64,000 nucleotides of DNA from Segetibacter aerophilus (GCF_007991655.1 NZ_BJYT01000015.1:41102-105101), one strand, 5' to 3'; numbered from the stretch's first letter, positions 1-9,249 are shown. Notes: a model not told the origin generated them from the sequence alone. Translations and numbers: made by a program.

Positions 1-1
1 A

Positions 2-418
2 ATCACTATGTGGCATGTTCTGGAGCATGTGCACGACCTGGAGGGCTACCTTGAAAAGTTTATTAACATTTTAAAGCCCGAAGGCCGTCTAATTGTTGCC
101 GTGCCTAATTACACCAGCTATGATGCAACGATCTATAAAAATTATTGGGCAGCTTATGACGTTCCTCGTCACCTGTATCACTTTTCGCCAAAGAGTATGG
201 AGGTACTTATAGAAAGAAAAGGCTTTTTGCTGGAGGCAATAAAGCCAATGTGGTTTGATAGTTTCTATGTAAGTATGCTGAGCGAAAAGTATAAGAACGG
301 AAAAAATAATCTGGCTAAGGCTGTCTGGAACGGTCTTGTTTCAAACATTAAAGCGAGCCGGGATGCTACAAAATGTAGTTCGTTGATTTATATTATTAAG
401 AAGAATGAACAAGCATAA
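2..418 (+). CDS. SAM-dependent methyltransferase, C-terminal part (cut by window edge)
   Basis: This is the C-terminal part of a class I SAM-dependent methyltransferase (Methyltransf_23/11 type). The frame is open to the left edge, so the true start lies outside the window. It opens with ITMWHVLEHV, which fits the segment after the Rossmann beta-4 strand in this family, and continues with LKPEGRLIVAVPN and DVPRHLYHFS, both typical of methyltransferases acting on small molecules or sugars. The SAM-binding glycine motif is not in the window. The stop overlaps the region just before the next gene, so the two are probably cotranscribed. The substrate cannot be told. Confidence 0.85.
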   Translation: MTMWHVLEHVHDLEGYLEKFINILKPEGRLIVAVPNYTSYDATIYKNYWAAYDVPRHLYHFSPKSMEVLIERKGFLLEAIKPMWFDSFYVSMLSEKYKNGKNNLAKAVWNGLVSNIKASRDATKCSSLIYIIKKNEQA

Positions 419-419
419 G

Positions 420-1436
420 ATGGAAACATTAGTTTGTACCGAGCCTGGCCACTTTGAATATATAACAGGCAAAAAACCAGCTTTGATAAAAGGTCATGCT
501 ATCATAAAAATCAAACGCATTGGTATTTGTGGAACCGACCTGCATGCGTATGAAGGGACCCAACCTTTCTTTAGCTACCCGCGAATACTGGGACATGAGT
601 TAGCGGGGGAACTGATGGAGTTTGATGATGCACCTGGTTTTCAAATTGGTGAAGCAGTCACCTTCATCCCGTACTTTAATTGTAGTGAATGCGTCGCTTG
701 TCGTGCAGGCAAACCAAATTGTTGTAATAAAATAATTGTTTCCGGAGTGCATTGCGATGGGGGGATGGTAGAGTATTTATCCGTGCCCTCTTATTCCCTG
801 GTGCACGGGGAAGGATTAAGCTTCGATGAACTTGCGCTGGTAGAACCGTTAGCCATTGGTGCGCACGGAGTTCGAAGGGCAGGTGTACAAAAGGATGAAT
901 TTGTGCTCGTGATTGGGGCCGGCCCTATAGGACTGGGTACCATGGAGTTTGCACGCATTGCGGGAGGTAAAGTAATAGCGCTCGATATTAACGAACAGCG
1001 ATTGGAGTTTTGCAAAAACAAGCTGCAGGTGACCCACGCTATCAATGCACTAGCTCAGGATGTGACGGAGCAATTAATGGAAATTACGAATGGCGATATG
1101 CCTACAGTTGTAATAGATGCCACCGGAAATTTGAAGGCTATCAATAATGCTTTTCGATTCATGTCTCATGGTGGTCGCTACGTGTTGATTGGTTTGCAGA
1201 AAGGGGAGATATCGTTTAGCCATCCGGAGTTTCATAAAAGGGAGGCAACACTGATGAGTAGCCGAAATGCAACCCGGGAAGACTTTGCTCACGTAATAGC
1301 GTCCATGAAAAATAAGCAGGTAAATCCCACCACCTATATTACAAACAGGGTAAAATTTCAGGAAGTAAAAGACCAGTTTGAGCAATGGCTCGACCCGGCC
1401 AACGGTGTTATTAAAGCCATGGTCTCTTTGGAGTAA
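420..1436 (+). CDS. Zinc-dependent alcohol/polyol dehydrogenase (MDR family)
   Basis: This is a medium-chain dehydrogenase/reductase that oxidises a secondary alcohol or polyol with NAD(P). It shows GICGTDLHA (catalytic zinc Cys), GHE (catalytic zinc His/Glu) and a four-cysteine structural zinc loop within NCSECVACRAGKPNCC. The GAGPIGLG Rossmann motif lies in the second domain. The length of 338 aa is normal for the sorbitol/L-galactonate-type branch. An ATG at 405 overlaps the upstream stop, but the family usually starts like METLVCTEPG, so 420 was chosen. The substrate is unknown. Sugar-acid or polyol dehydrogenases such as LgoD-like enzymes are the nearest match from memory. Confidence 0.88.
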   Translation: METLVCTEPGHFEYITGKKPALIKGHAIIKIKRIGICGTDLHAYEGTQPFFSYPRILGHELAGELMEFDDAPGFQIGEAVTFIPYFNCSECVACRAGKPNCCNKIIVSGVHCDGGMVEYLSVPSYSLVHGEGLSFDELALVEPLAIGAHGVRRAGVQKDEFVLVIGAGPIGLGTMEFARIAGGKVIALDINEQRLEFCKNKLQVTHAINALAQDVTEQLMEITNGDMPTVVIDATGNLKAINNAFRFMSHGGRYVLIGLQKGEISFSHPEFHKREATLMSSRNATREDFAHVIASMKNKQVNPTTYITNRVKFQEVKDQFEQWLDPANGVIKAMVSLE

Positions 1437-1557
1437 AAGCAGCACTTTAATCTCCGCCAAGTCTGGCAACAGCTTTTCTTAAAATTTCAGACGCTCTTGT
1501 TTCACCAATTCTAAAAGCTTTTCTTATCAGTAACTTCGCTGTTTAATTGAAATTATA

Positions 1558-2586
1558 ATGAAGTACGAGGTAGGAGATGATATTATAGTGGCTCATAGCA
1601 ATGATCCCGGGAAGGTGATTGAGATTTTGAACGATAAGATGGTGTTGATAGAAGTTAAGGGCGTAAAGTTTCCGGCTTATATGGACCAGATTGATTTTCC
1701 GTACTTTAAAAGATTTACAGAGAAAAAACTGTTTCCCGAACAAAGAAAGCCGAAGGTATATGTTGACCAGGTGCAGAAAGAAAAGCGCAGGGACGAGGTG
1801 AAAGTGGCCGACGGCATTTGGATTATGTTATTCCCCAAGTTTGAGACAGATCTTTTTGGTGATGATATTGTCGATAGGTTTAAAGTGTACCTGGTCAACA
1901 GGACCGATATTGGTTACGAGTTTACCTATAAGTTGAGTTTTTTAGGCAAGACAGATTTTGACATAACCAGCGATATACAACCATTCAAAGATTTTTACTT
2001 ACACGATATTCCCTTCGAAAGTCTGAACGATAATCCCTCTTTTGATTTTGAATTTAAACTGCTGCAGCCCTCGAAGTACAAAGCTGAATTTTGCGAAGCG
2101 CACTATAAGATAAAGGCGAAGCAGATGTTTCAAAAGATTGAGGAGTTGAAAGAAAAGAACCTTCCCTCGATCAATCACAGGCTGTTGGAAAAGTATCCCG
2201 ATAAGGTTTATGTAGATGACTCGCTCGATTTGTCGAAATTAAGCTCTGCAGGGTTTAAAGTATATGACGCCGGCAAAGCAAGGCAGCACCTGGATCCGGC
2301 AAGAAGTGTGATTGATTTGCACATTGAAAAGATAACAGACAACTGGAAAGGTTTGAGCAATTTCGAGATCATTACCATCCAACTGAAAGAATTTGAAAAG
2401 TGGTATGATTTGGCCGTTGCTCACCGTCAACCGGACCTGATTGTTATTCATGGTGTAGGCAAGGGCAAACTGAAGGATGAAATTCACGACATATTAAAAA
2501 CGAAGAAAGAGGTAAGGTTTTTCGTTAATCAATATGACCAGCGATTTGGATATGGCGCGACTGAAATATTTTTTCAGTACGCGTAA
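1558..2586 (+). CDS. DUF2027 and Smr-domain protein
   Basis: This is a two-part protein typical of Bacteroidota. The N-terminal half begins MKYEVGDDIIVAHSNDPGKV, a small beta-barrel-like segment, and runs into DUF2027. The C-terminal ~85 residues form a Smr (small MutS-related) domain with DLHIEK near its start and the IHGVGKGKLKDEI motif, the TGxG-like loop of Smr nucleases. Smr domains bind or nick nucleic acids (MutS2, RNA nucleases). No MutS ATPase is present here. The cellular role is not established. It starts at an ATG about 120 bases after the dehydrogenase and is followed by a copy of the dispersed repeat. Confidence 0.85.
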   Translation: MKYEVGDDIIVAHSNDPGKVIEILNDKMVLIEVKGVKFPAYMDQIDFPYFKRFTEKKLFPEQRKPKVYVDQVQKEKRRDEVKVADGIWIMLFPKFETDLFGDDIVDRFKVYLVNRTDIGYEFTYKLSFLGKTDFDITSDIQPFKDFYLHDIPFESLNDNPSFDFEFKLLQPSKYKAEFCEAHYKIKAKQMFQKIEELKEKNLPSINHRLLEKYPDKVYVDDSLDLSKLSSAGFKVYDAGKARQHLDPARSVIDLHIEKITDNWKGLSNFEIITIQLKEFEKWYDLAVAHRQPDLIVIHGVGKGKLKDEIHDILKTKKEVRFFVNQYDQRFGYGATEIFFQYA

Positions 2587-2629
2587 ACGAAGAGTAGCAA
2601 AAAAGGAACAGAGCTGAATAGCGAAAATT

Positions 2630-2653
2630 CTGATGAACGAAATGCGACGCAAC
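2630..2653 (+). repeat. Dispersed intergenic repeat, type 1 (CTGATGAACGAA flank)
   Basis: This is a 24-base element ending in the core TGCGACGCAAC. It is identical, base for base, to the inverted copy at 42410-42433. It lies between the Smr gene and the AI-2E permease. The core contains TGCG-A-CGCA, a short odd palindrome. Confidence 0.75.
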
Positions 2654-2798
2654 GATGTAACATCAGCGATATTAAGCCTGGATCAAAAAACGCTGTAAAA
2701 AACATTCATAGCTATTGCAGCCCTGGTACCAGAAAGTGGCCTGTGGCCCAGTTTTCATAGTAGTGTTATTTTTATAACTACGATGCAAAAAAAGTGCA

Positions 2799-3947
2799 AT
2801 GAATAAGGACATGCCGGTTACCGTCAGGAGAGCTTTGGAGCTTATAGGCTTATATTTTTTAGGGGTAATAATTGTAGCGGGAAAAGGCATTATAATGCCT
2901 ATTGTTCTCGCTTTTTTTATAAGCATTGTTCTGCTGCCTGTTTACAGGTTTTTTAAAAAAAGAAAGTTTCCCGAGGTTTTATCTATTTCGCTAGCCATCA
3001 TGATGTTGATAGTGCTGGTAGTTGCGATACTGTGGTTTTTTTCCTCACAAATGAGTAGTCTCGTTAACGATTTTCCACAAATCAAGCAAAACGTGACAGT
3101 GCACCTACACTCACTGAGCGAATGGATTGACAAGCGAACCCATCTTTCTACAGAAAGGCAAGTGCAGATTATTAATGATCAAAGCAAAAAGCTGGTTAAT
3201 TATGCCGGGGGTGTATTAAGTGGTGCTGCATCTTCGCTAACCTCCATTTTTGTTTTTGTCGGCCTGCTGCCTATCTATGTTTTTCTGTTGCTTTTTTATA
3301 AAAATTTATTGTTGCGCTTTGTCTTTTTGTGGTTTCCGCAATCGAACCAGAAGGAAGTCGAAGGTGCCATGCATGAAACGGAAACGATCATCAAAAGCTA
3401 TCTCATTGGGTTGCTTATCCAAATAACTTATATAACCGTTTTACTGGGGGTTACTCTACTGCTTTTTGGAATTAAACACGCAATATTGATTGGGGTAATA
3501 TTTGCCTTACTTAATTTGATTCCTTATGTCGGCGCCCTACTTGGAAACATTATAGGCGTTCTGCTCACGCTGACCTCTTCACAGGAACTATGGCCGATTC
3601 TTACGGTACTACTTACCATAGCGGCAGTGCAGTTTTTAGACAATAATATTTTGATGCCGAGAATAGTGGGTTCGAAAGTGAAAATCAACGCACTGGCTAC
3701 GATTGTCGGAGTTATTATCGCGGGGGCGCTCGCCGGAATTTCAGGAATGTTTTTATCGTTACCCATTATGGCTGTTCTTAAAATAATCTTTGACCGCACA
3801 GAAAGTATGAAGCAGTGGGGTGTATTATTGGGTGATGAACAGCCCAGGCAAAGCCCAATGAATTTTCCTGTTTTTCGAAAAAAGGGAAAGAAAATCGAAG
3901 AGCAGCTGAAAAAAGAAAATGGGATTGAACCTCCTGATGAAAGATAG
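2799..3947 (+). CDS. AI-2E family transporter (permease)
   Basis: This is an integral membrane protein of the AI-2E/UPF0118 family. It has hydrophobic segments near residues 12-50, 60-85 and 145-170 and a C-terminal block of four to five segments from about 200 to 340. A hydrophilic loop around residues 88-140 is typical of the family. The DNNILMPRIVGSKVKINALA stretch is the conserved family signature before the last helices. Members export autoinducer-2 or act as Na+/H+ antiporters, and the substrate cannot be told from sequence. The tail after residue 350 is charged and cytoplasmic. The length of 382 aa is normal. Confidence 0.9.
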   Translation: MNKDMPVTVRRALELIGLYFLGVIIVAGKGIIMPIVLAFFISIVLLPVYRFFKKRKFPEVLSISLAIMMLIVLVVAILWFFSSQMSSLVNDFPQIKQNVTVHLHSLSEWIDKRTHLSTERQVQIINDQSKKLVNYAGGVLSGAASSLTSIFVFVGLLPIYVFLLLFYKNLLLRFVFLWFPQSNQKEVEGAMHETETIIKSYLIGLLIQITYITVLLGVTLLLFGIKHAILIGVIFALLNLIPYVGALLGNIIGVLLTLTSSQELWPILTVLLTIAAVQFLDNNILMPRIVGSKVKINALATIVGVIIAGALAGISGMFLSLPIMAVLKIIFDRTESMKQWGVLLGDEQPRQSPMNFPVFRKKGKKIEEQLKKENGIEPPDER

Positions 3948-4139
3948 CCGGTACTGTCTACTCAAATACTTTTGCCTTTTTTGCCCCGTAGCTTCCAAAA
4001 GCTCTCCGTGACAAGGATTGATAGCGCAAATCTTGCTGCTATTGCAAATGTTGCAAAGCCGTTATACTTTGTTGTAGTCTGAACAGTTTTGATCAGTTAT
4101 TTGAAAAAACGATAAAGTAGGGCAATTAATACTGCAACT

Positions 4140-5417
4140 ATGAAGGATAAAAGGAAGTTTATCGACATGAACAAAAGTTCTCTTGTTAGTCAGTTACTGT
4201 CTGTAAGAGATAGTATCGTTAACAAGAAGCCTGATTACGATATGCATGGTCTTGTCGAAGAAAACAAGCTTACGTGGTTAGTTAGAAATATAGCCAATAT
4301 CGGTAATTCTCATTTTGCCTACCAGACTTATCCTAAGCCCGAGATAAACAATGGGATCTTCAAAATGCAAAATGATTCGGACAAACTAACTACTGTTGCT
4401 TTACTAAGCGATTGGGCTTCCGATACTTTTGAGTCTCACCTCATAGCTCGCCAGGCGGCAGACAACGACTACAGCATTCACCTTGGAGATACCTACTATG
4501 TTGGAAATAAAAAAGAGATTGCGGACAATTTTAATACCGATCATCAGGGTACGTGGCCGTATGGAAAGCAGGGAAGTTTTGCATTGCTGGGTAACCATGA
4601 AATGTATTCGAGCGGCAGAAGTTATTTCCAGCAACTATTGCCTTATATGGGCAACTTTGTTAAGGATCATGATAAGGCCCAACAAGCTAGTTTCTTTTGC
4701 CTCGAAAATGATTACTGGCGCATCATCGGCTTAGACACGGGCTATTATTCGCTGAAGGGAATTCTTGGTTTAAGCGCTAACGTCAAGCTGGATCTCCACG
4801 AACAGCAAAAAGAATGGCTGGAAAAGACCGTTAGATTAGATGATGATAATCGTGGACTTATCATCCTTTCACATCATCAATGTTTCTCAGCTTTTGAGGA
4901 GGAGTTTCCAAAGCCAGGAAAATTTATTTCATCTTTAATAAAGCCCGGCCGAGATGTTATATGGCTTTGGGGACACGAGCATTGGTTTTCTGTATACGGC
5001 CCAAACAAGTTAGACAATGGCTCAAACATTTTCGCAAGATGTGTTGGAAATAGCGGAATGCCTGTTGAAATCAATAAAAAGAAAGAGCTGAAAAGTCCCA
5101 AAAATGCCGACTGTTTAAATCCTGTAAACCGTAACCTTGCTTTGTACGACTGTAGAGAAAGAGAAAGAATTGATGGAGAAATCGCACTCGGCTATAATGG
5201 ATTTGTCGTTTTAAATATCGCTTCAAATAACCTCACCATTAATTACTTCGACGACAACGATAAGCAAGAGCAACCTCGGAAAGTCTTGCAGGAAGAGTGG
5301 TCCGTAGATATCGCTACCGGAAAATTAACTGGCTTAAGTATTACCGATCACACAGCAGACAGCGACAGAAAACTTAAAACGTTTGCAAAAGATTTACGAA
5401 AAGCGATAGAAGCGTAG
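4140..5417 (+). CDS. Calcineurin-like metallophosphoesterase
   Basis: This is a cytoplasmic metallophosphoesterase without a signal peptide. The metal-binding motifs are in order: D91 in LLSDW, GDT at 116-118, GNHE at 151-154, a His pair at 245-246 (LSHHQ) and GHEHW at 278-282. The usual first DxH motif appears as DxW-like (SDWASD), a deviation shared by some larger family branches. After residue 340 a beta-rich tail follows that is not part of the core fold. The substrate is unknown. The gene stands alone and is followed by a small membrane-anchored protein on the same strand. Confidence 0.85.
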   Translation: MKDKRKFIDMNKSSLVSQLLSVRDSIVNKKPDYDMHGLVEENKLTWLVRNIANIGNSHFAYQTYPKPEINNGIFKMQNDSDKLTTVALLSDWASDTFESHLIARQAADNDYSIHLGDTYYVGNKKEIADNFNTDHQGTWPYGKQGSFALLGNHEMYSSGRSYFQQLLPYMGNFVKDHDKAQQASFFCLENDYWRIIGLDTGYYSLKGILGLSANVKLDLHEQQKEWLEKTVRLDDDNRGLIILSHHQCFSAFEEEFPKPGKFISSLIKPGRDVIWLWGHEHWFSVYGPNKLDNGSNIFARCVGNSGMPVEINKKKELKSPKNADCLNPVNRNLALYDCRERERIDGEIALGYNGFVVLNIASNNLTINYFDDNDKQEQPRKVLQEEWSVDIATGKLTGLSITDHTADSDRKLKTFAKDLRKAIEA

Positions 5418-5540
5418 TTTTTACATTTTTTTCAACGGCGTTTCAGCTGTTGCCTTTTAAAAGCTAGTGTGGCAACTGTTGCTGTACTTTCAGCGTCTTT
5501 TTTTAAACGCTTGGTAAGGTCTTTGATTAATTCAAAAAAT

Positions 5541-5891
5541 ATGTACTACTACGGAAGAGATAGAAGACGACGCAATAAAAGAAAGTTAAGAATAGCATTA
5601 ATTTCTCTGTGTGTAATTGGCGCTATTGCCAGTTCTTATTTTTTACTTTTCCGTTTGCGTGACACTCATGACGTTGTCGCGGTTGACCCTATAGAAAACA
5701 GTCTTGCGGCCCGCAAAATATTATCTCAAAAGGATCAAACCTCTGAGCAAATTAGTGGCAACGAAAGAAGTGCAGCTCTTGCAAATGACGCTACTACCCA
5801 AGACCAAAAAGTGCTCCCGCAAAAGAGACGAAAGACGATATGCTGGCTGTTGCTAAAGAGCCTCAAATACAAAAAGCAGTGGTGCCTGTAA
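5541..5891 (+). CDS. Membrane-anchored protein, N-terminal fragment before apparent frameshift
   Basis: The reading frame starts MYYYGRDRRRRNKRK, a very basic cytoplasmic head. One transmembrane helix follows (about residues 20-42, IALISLCVIGAIASSYFLLF), then a polar linker. From base 5811 the frame turns into an unlikely tail rich in Arg, Lys, Trp and Leu. The sensible continuation lies in another frame (next entry). A run of five A at 5806-5810 is the probable shift point: one extra A would join both parts into a protein of about 203 aa. A GTG at 5469 extends the frame but has less typical sequence, so ATG 5541 is preferred. Confidence 0.55.
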   Translation: MYYYGRDRRRRNKRKLRIALISLCVIGAIASSYFLLFRLRDTHDVVAVDPIENSLAARKILSQKDQTSEQISGNERSAALANDATTQDQKVLPQKRRKTICWLLLKSLKYKKQWCL

Positions 5892-6151
5892 AAACCGAAA
5901 GAGCTTCACCGCAGACAGATTATAAAGTAATTTCCGTAGCACATTTTTATAATGAGCCTGATGAACAGACAAGAAGAAAGGCCTTCATTAATTACTGGAA
6001 TAATTCCTACGCATCCATTAGACCACTTGATGAGACAGATGGTTTCATTTACGTCGTATTCAAAAACCATTTGGGACAAACCACAAAAGGCTGGTTGCGA
6101 AAAAAAGACTTAAAAAGAGTAAAAGGAGCATACGAAAATACCAAGGAGTAG
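5840..6151 (+). CDS. SH3-like C-terminal fragment of the same membrane-anchored protein
   Basis: This frame holds a compact domain with YNEPDEQTRRKAFINYW, GFIYVVFKNHLGQTTKGWL and RKKDLKRV. The pattern resembles small SH3-like domains attached to membrane or kinase proteins in Chitinophagaceae (recalled, not searched). The frame is open back to about 5789, and the ATG at 5840 is probably only an internal methionine. The codons from 5810 read smoothly as a continuation of the upstream linker. It is either a sequencing error, a real disabling mutation or, less likely, recoding. The function is unknown. Confidence 0.55.
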   Translation: MLAVAKEPQIQKAVVPVKTERASPQTDYKVISVAHFYNEPDEQTRRKAFINYWNNSYASIRPLDETDGFIYVVFKNHLGQTTKGWLRKKDLKRVKGAYENTKE

Positions 6152-6175
6152 GCCTTTCAGAGAACGCAAAACTCA

Positions 6176-6682
6176 TTAAGAAAAATACAAGTCGGCTTCA
6201 GCTTTTCTCCGGCGTGTTAATCCTGCCAGTGCTACCAGTTGTTTTGTTTTAGGATCTCTTGCTTTGTTCCACTTCATAAACTCATCACGAATAGTGGGAT
6301 CGTTTCTGTTTGCTTTCACTTTTTTAAGTAATGTACTTCCTGCCAATGCACCACAACCAACGTTATAAGCAAAGCAACTAAGGCTATCTATTTGATTTTG
6401 ATTTAAGGGAACGCCTTTGATCATTTCTGTGATGCTGCAAACCTTTTGATTTACTCCATGGAAGAGTAATTCTTCAGCTCGCTCCTGAGAAATAACGTCG
6501 CCTATTTTTACTTTAGCCCCATTTTCATAGCAAATAGTTCCGTAGCCGATAGTTGGTATTTTAATGGGGTCGAGGTAAGCTTTCAAGCATAATCCCTCAA
6601 ATTGTTTAATTAGCTCAATTCCGTTTTTAGTTACAATTGATGCCGGGCGGGTAGGCATTGTAGGAGTTACTGAAGTTGCCAT
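6176..6682 (-). CDS. T4-type lysozyme (glycoside hydrolase family 24)
   Basis: This muramidase hydrolyses the MurNAc-GlcNAc bond of peptidoglycan. The triad E29, D38 and T44 has exactly the spacing of T4 lysozyme E11, D20 and T26, within IKQFEGLCLKAYLDP and PTIGYGT. The C-terminal segment GLTRRRKAEADLY is also family-typical. The length of 168 aa equals a phage endolysin. There is no signal peptide, no transmembrane anchor, and no neighbouring holin, spanin or other phage gene. It may be a domesticated endolysin or an effector released by another route. Confidence 0.9.
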   Translation of the reverse strand: MATSVTPTMPTRPASIVTKNGIELIKQFEGLCLKAYLDPIKIPTIGYGTICYENGAKVKIGDVISQERAEELLFHGVNQKVCSITEMIKGVPLNQNQIDSLSCFAYNVGCGALAGSTLLKKVKANRNDPTIRDEFMKWNKARDPKTKQLVALAGLTRRRKAEADLYFS

Positions 6683-6911
6683 AAAGTATGAATTAGTATT
6701 TCATAAAAAGAATGCTTTAAGATAAAATTGAAAATCGAAAAGTCATAATGCATAAAAGGAAATTTTGAAAGGGGCAGGGCTTTTTCTAAAGTCAACTATT
6801 TGCGTTGTTTCTATTTACAATCTTATCCTGAACGAAGGATTTCAAAACAGCCCCGAATGGTAATGCTTTGCTTTTCAACCTCATAATTCTATATTTATAT
6901 CAAATTTTATT

Positions 6912-7727
6912 ATGAAAAATATTTTCACTTTTCTGTTAGTAGGTCTCTCGTTTTCAGCAGTGGCACAAAAACATAAACTTGTTAAGCTATGGGAAACTGA
7001 CACCATCATTGCAGTTCCTGAATCTGTTTTACCGGTTGGGAACATGTTGTACGTGGCCTTGATAGATGGGGATCCCTGGGGTGTCGATGGCAAAGGTGGA
7101 ATTGCAAAAATCCAAACGAATGGCAAAGTCATCAATCGCTATTGGGTACACGGACTTAACGCGCCAAAAGGAATGGCAAAAGTTGGAAACCGGCTGTACG
7201 TAGCAGACATAGCTGAGGTAGCAGTGATAGACATTGCTAGTGGAAAGATCACAAAAAGAATTAAAGTTGATGGAGCTGAGGGCCTTAACGACGTAACGGT
7301 CTCAGGCAACGGAGTACTGTATGTTTCAGATTCAAAAAAGGCGACCGTTTGGAAAATTGAAAACGATAAGCCCGTGCTTTACCTCGAAAACATGCAGGGG
7401 GTAAACGGCTTAAGGGCGGTAAAGAATGACTTGTATATAGCGTCAGGAAAATCGTTTGTAAAGGCGGATATGAACAAGAAAGTTACACCCGTTGCAACCC
7501 TACCTGAAGGTGGCGACGGAGTGGAACCAATTGGCAACGGAGACTTTATAGCCACTGCCTGGGGAGGTTGGATTTATTATGTTTCAGCAGACGGTAAGGT
7601 AGAAACGATGTTGGATACAAGCCCACAAAAAAAGAATACTGCCGATATAGGCTATGATGCAGCCAAAAAAATCATTTACGTTCCAACGTTCTTTGGAAAG
7701 ACTGTATCTGCTTATAGGTTGCAGTAG
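6912..7727 (+). CDS. Secreted SMP-30/NHL-like beta-propeller protein
   Basis: This is an exported protein with a clear signal peptide (MKNIFTFLLVGLSFSAVAQ, cleavage after about residue 19). The rest is repeated beta-propeller blades: GNMLYVALIDGDPWGVDGKG, VGNRLYVADIAEVAVID, GNGVLYVSDSKKATVWKIE and later copies. The pattern matches ATP- or gluconolactonase-like SMP-30/NHL propellers. The catalytic residues of a specific lactonase cannot be assigned with confidence. The protein is probably periplasmic. It stands alone between the lysozyme (divergent) and the OmpA-domain gene. Confidence 0.75.
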   Translation: MKNIFTFLLVGLSFSAVAQKHKLVKLWETDTIIAVPESVLPVGNMLYVALIDGDPWGVDGKGGIAKIQTNGKVINRYWVHGLNAPKGMAKVGNRLYVADIAEVAVIDIASGKITKRIKVDGAEGLNDVTVSGNGVLYVSDSKKATVWKIENDKPVLYLENMQGVNGLRAVKNDLYIASGKSFVKADMNKKVTPVATLPEGGDGVEPIGNGDFIATAWGGWIYYVSADGKVETMLDTSPQKKNTADIGYDAAKKIIYVPTFFGKTVSAYRLQ

Positions 7728-7861
7728 AGTTTTGCTCTCAACTCACATATTTATGCTATTCAGGTTTTATGGTTAATTATCATCCAAACTAATAACCGCT
7801 CATACTAGAAAAAGCAACGTTTATACCAGTAGTTTATTAAGGCAATTCGCATTTTTATGCG

Positions 7862-7893
7862 ATTGCCAAGTCTCTTTTCGATAAATAGTTTTG
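7862..7893 (+). promoter_or_regulatory. Bacteroidota-type promoter for the OmpA-domain gene
   Basis: A perfect -7 box TAGTTTTG lies at 7886-7893. ATTG ends 20 bases upstream at 7865, which fits the -33 element at normal spacing. It points into the OmpA-domain gene and suggests a leader of about 30 bases before ATG 7933. Confidence 0.5.
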
Positions 7894-7932
7894 TCATCAT
7901 TAATGCAATTCGTAATCAACAAAAAAAGCATC

Positions 7933-9249
7933 ATGATACAAAAACTAACAATGCAAAAAATCTTAATCGCCGGCTTCATTCTTTGTGTGCCCTTTAGTAA
8001 TTATGCTCAGTTCGGAAACATTTTAGATCGCGCTAAATCAAAAGTCAATTCCAGGATAAACAACAAAACTGACCAGGCCATTGATAAAACGCTTGACCAG
8101 GTCGAAGGCAAGAACACGACTCCAGCAAAGGAATCTAAACAAAGTACTTCCCAAGCAACAGGTGCCTCAGGTGAAAAAGAGGAAACAGTTGAAAAAGCTA
8201 CTCTAACAAGCTACTCTAAATTTGATTTTGTTCCTGGCGACAAAATTATTTATACGGAAGATTTTGCGCAAGACGCAATTGGCGAACTGCCTACAAATTG
8301 GAATGCCAGTGGAAAAGGAGAAGTGATGACGGTTGAGGGTAAGCAAGGGAAGTGGCTGCGCCTGTTTCAAAACAATACTTATTTAAGTGGTAATACTAAA
8401 CCTTTCGGTGAGAATTATACTATCGAGTTCGACATGATTTATTATTATAAGCCCAAGCAAGGCGGCTATTCTTTACCTGACGTCACCTTCGGCTTTTTCT
8501 CCAGCGGAACTGCAGACAATGGAGATAATAAATTTTTAAAGAACTATGAAAGCATTAACTCCGTAACAACAAGTATTAACGCTTATGGAAGCGGTGGTGC
8601 AAGACTGGAGAGTAACAAAAATGGCGGGCAGGTTTTTTTAAGTGATCGCGTTACTTTAAATGATTATTCTAAAGATTTTAATAAACCGTTACATTATTCT
8701 ATTCATGTACAAAAACAGCGTCTACGTCTTTGGGTGAATGAAGCAAAAATCTTTGATGTTCCAAAGGCGATTAATACAAGCGACGTTATGAATCAACTTG
8801 TTTTCCACCTCGAAGGATCAAATTACAAGGACGAGGAGATAGGTGTATTTCTAAAAAATATTAAAGTAGCTACAGGCTTGCCCGATACAAGGCATAAACT
8901 AATTGAAGAAGGTAAGTTTAGTACAAGCGGAATTTTGTTTGACGTAAACAGTGCAGTGATTAAGCAGGAATCTTATGGTGTGATTAAAGAGATAGCAAGC
9001 GTGCTGAAGGAAAATCCTACAGTAAAAATAAAGGTAGTCGGTCACACAAGTAACGATGGAGATGCTGCTGCAAACATGGAGCTTTCGAAACAAAGAGCTG
9101 CCGCGGTAAAAGATTTAATTGTAAAAGAATACGGCATCGATGCAGCCAACATTTCAACTGATGGAAAGGGAATAACGCAACCAATAGCAGATAATAAAAC
9201 CAAAGAAGGCAAAGCACAGAACAGGAGAGTGGAATTTATAAAGATTTAA
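7933..9249 (+). CDS. OmpA-domain outer-membrane-associated protein
   Basis: This is an exported protein with a signal peptide of about 25 residues ending FSNYAQ. A low-complexity linker rich in Lys, Thr and Asp follows. A beta-rich domain of about 200 residues comes next, with DFAQDAIGELPTNWNASG and IEFDMIYYY, resembling a concanavalin/LamG-like fold. The last ~110 residues are an OmpA peptidoglycan-binding domain (FDVNSAVI, VKIKVVGHTSNDGD, LSKQRAAAVKDLI, NRRVEF). ATGs at 7933 and 7951 both precede the signal peptide. The upstream TTG (7891) and ATG (7903) would give an overlong N-region. It is likely periplasmic and tethers the outer membrane to the wall. Confidence 0.88.
   Translation: MIQKLTMQKILIAGFILCVPFSNYAQFGNILDRAKSKVNSRINNKTDQAIDKTLDQVEGKNTTPAKESKQSTSQATGASGEKEETVEKATLTSYSKFDFVPGDKIIYTEDFAQDAIGELPTNWNASGKGEVMTVEGKQGKWLRLFQNNTYLSGNTKPFGENYTIEFDMIYYYKPKQGGYSLPDVTFGFFSSGTADNGDNKFLKNYESINSVTTSINAYGSGGARLESNKNGGQVFLSDRVTLNDYSKDFNKPLHYSIHVQKQRLRLWVNEAKIFDVPKAINTSDVMNQLVFHLEGSNYKDEEIGVFLKNIKVATGLPDTRHKLIEEGKFSTSGILFDVNSAVIKQESYGVIKEIASVLKENPTVKIKVVGHTSNDGDAAANMELSKQRAAAVKDLIVKEYGIDAANISTDGKGITQPIADNKTKEGKAQNRRVEFIKI

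Noticed and set aside
5806..5812. Programmed -1 frameshift at the A run
   Set aside because: The sequence does not form a matching X-XXY-YYZ heptamer in the reading frame. A simple indel explains it better.
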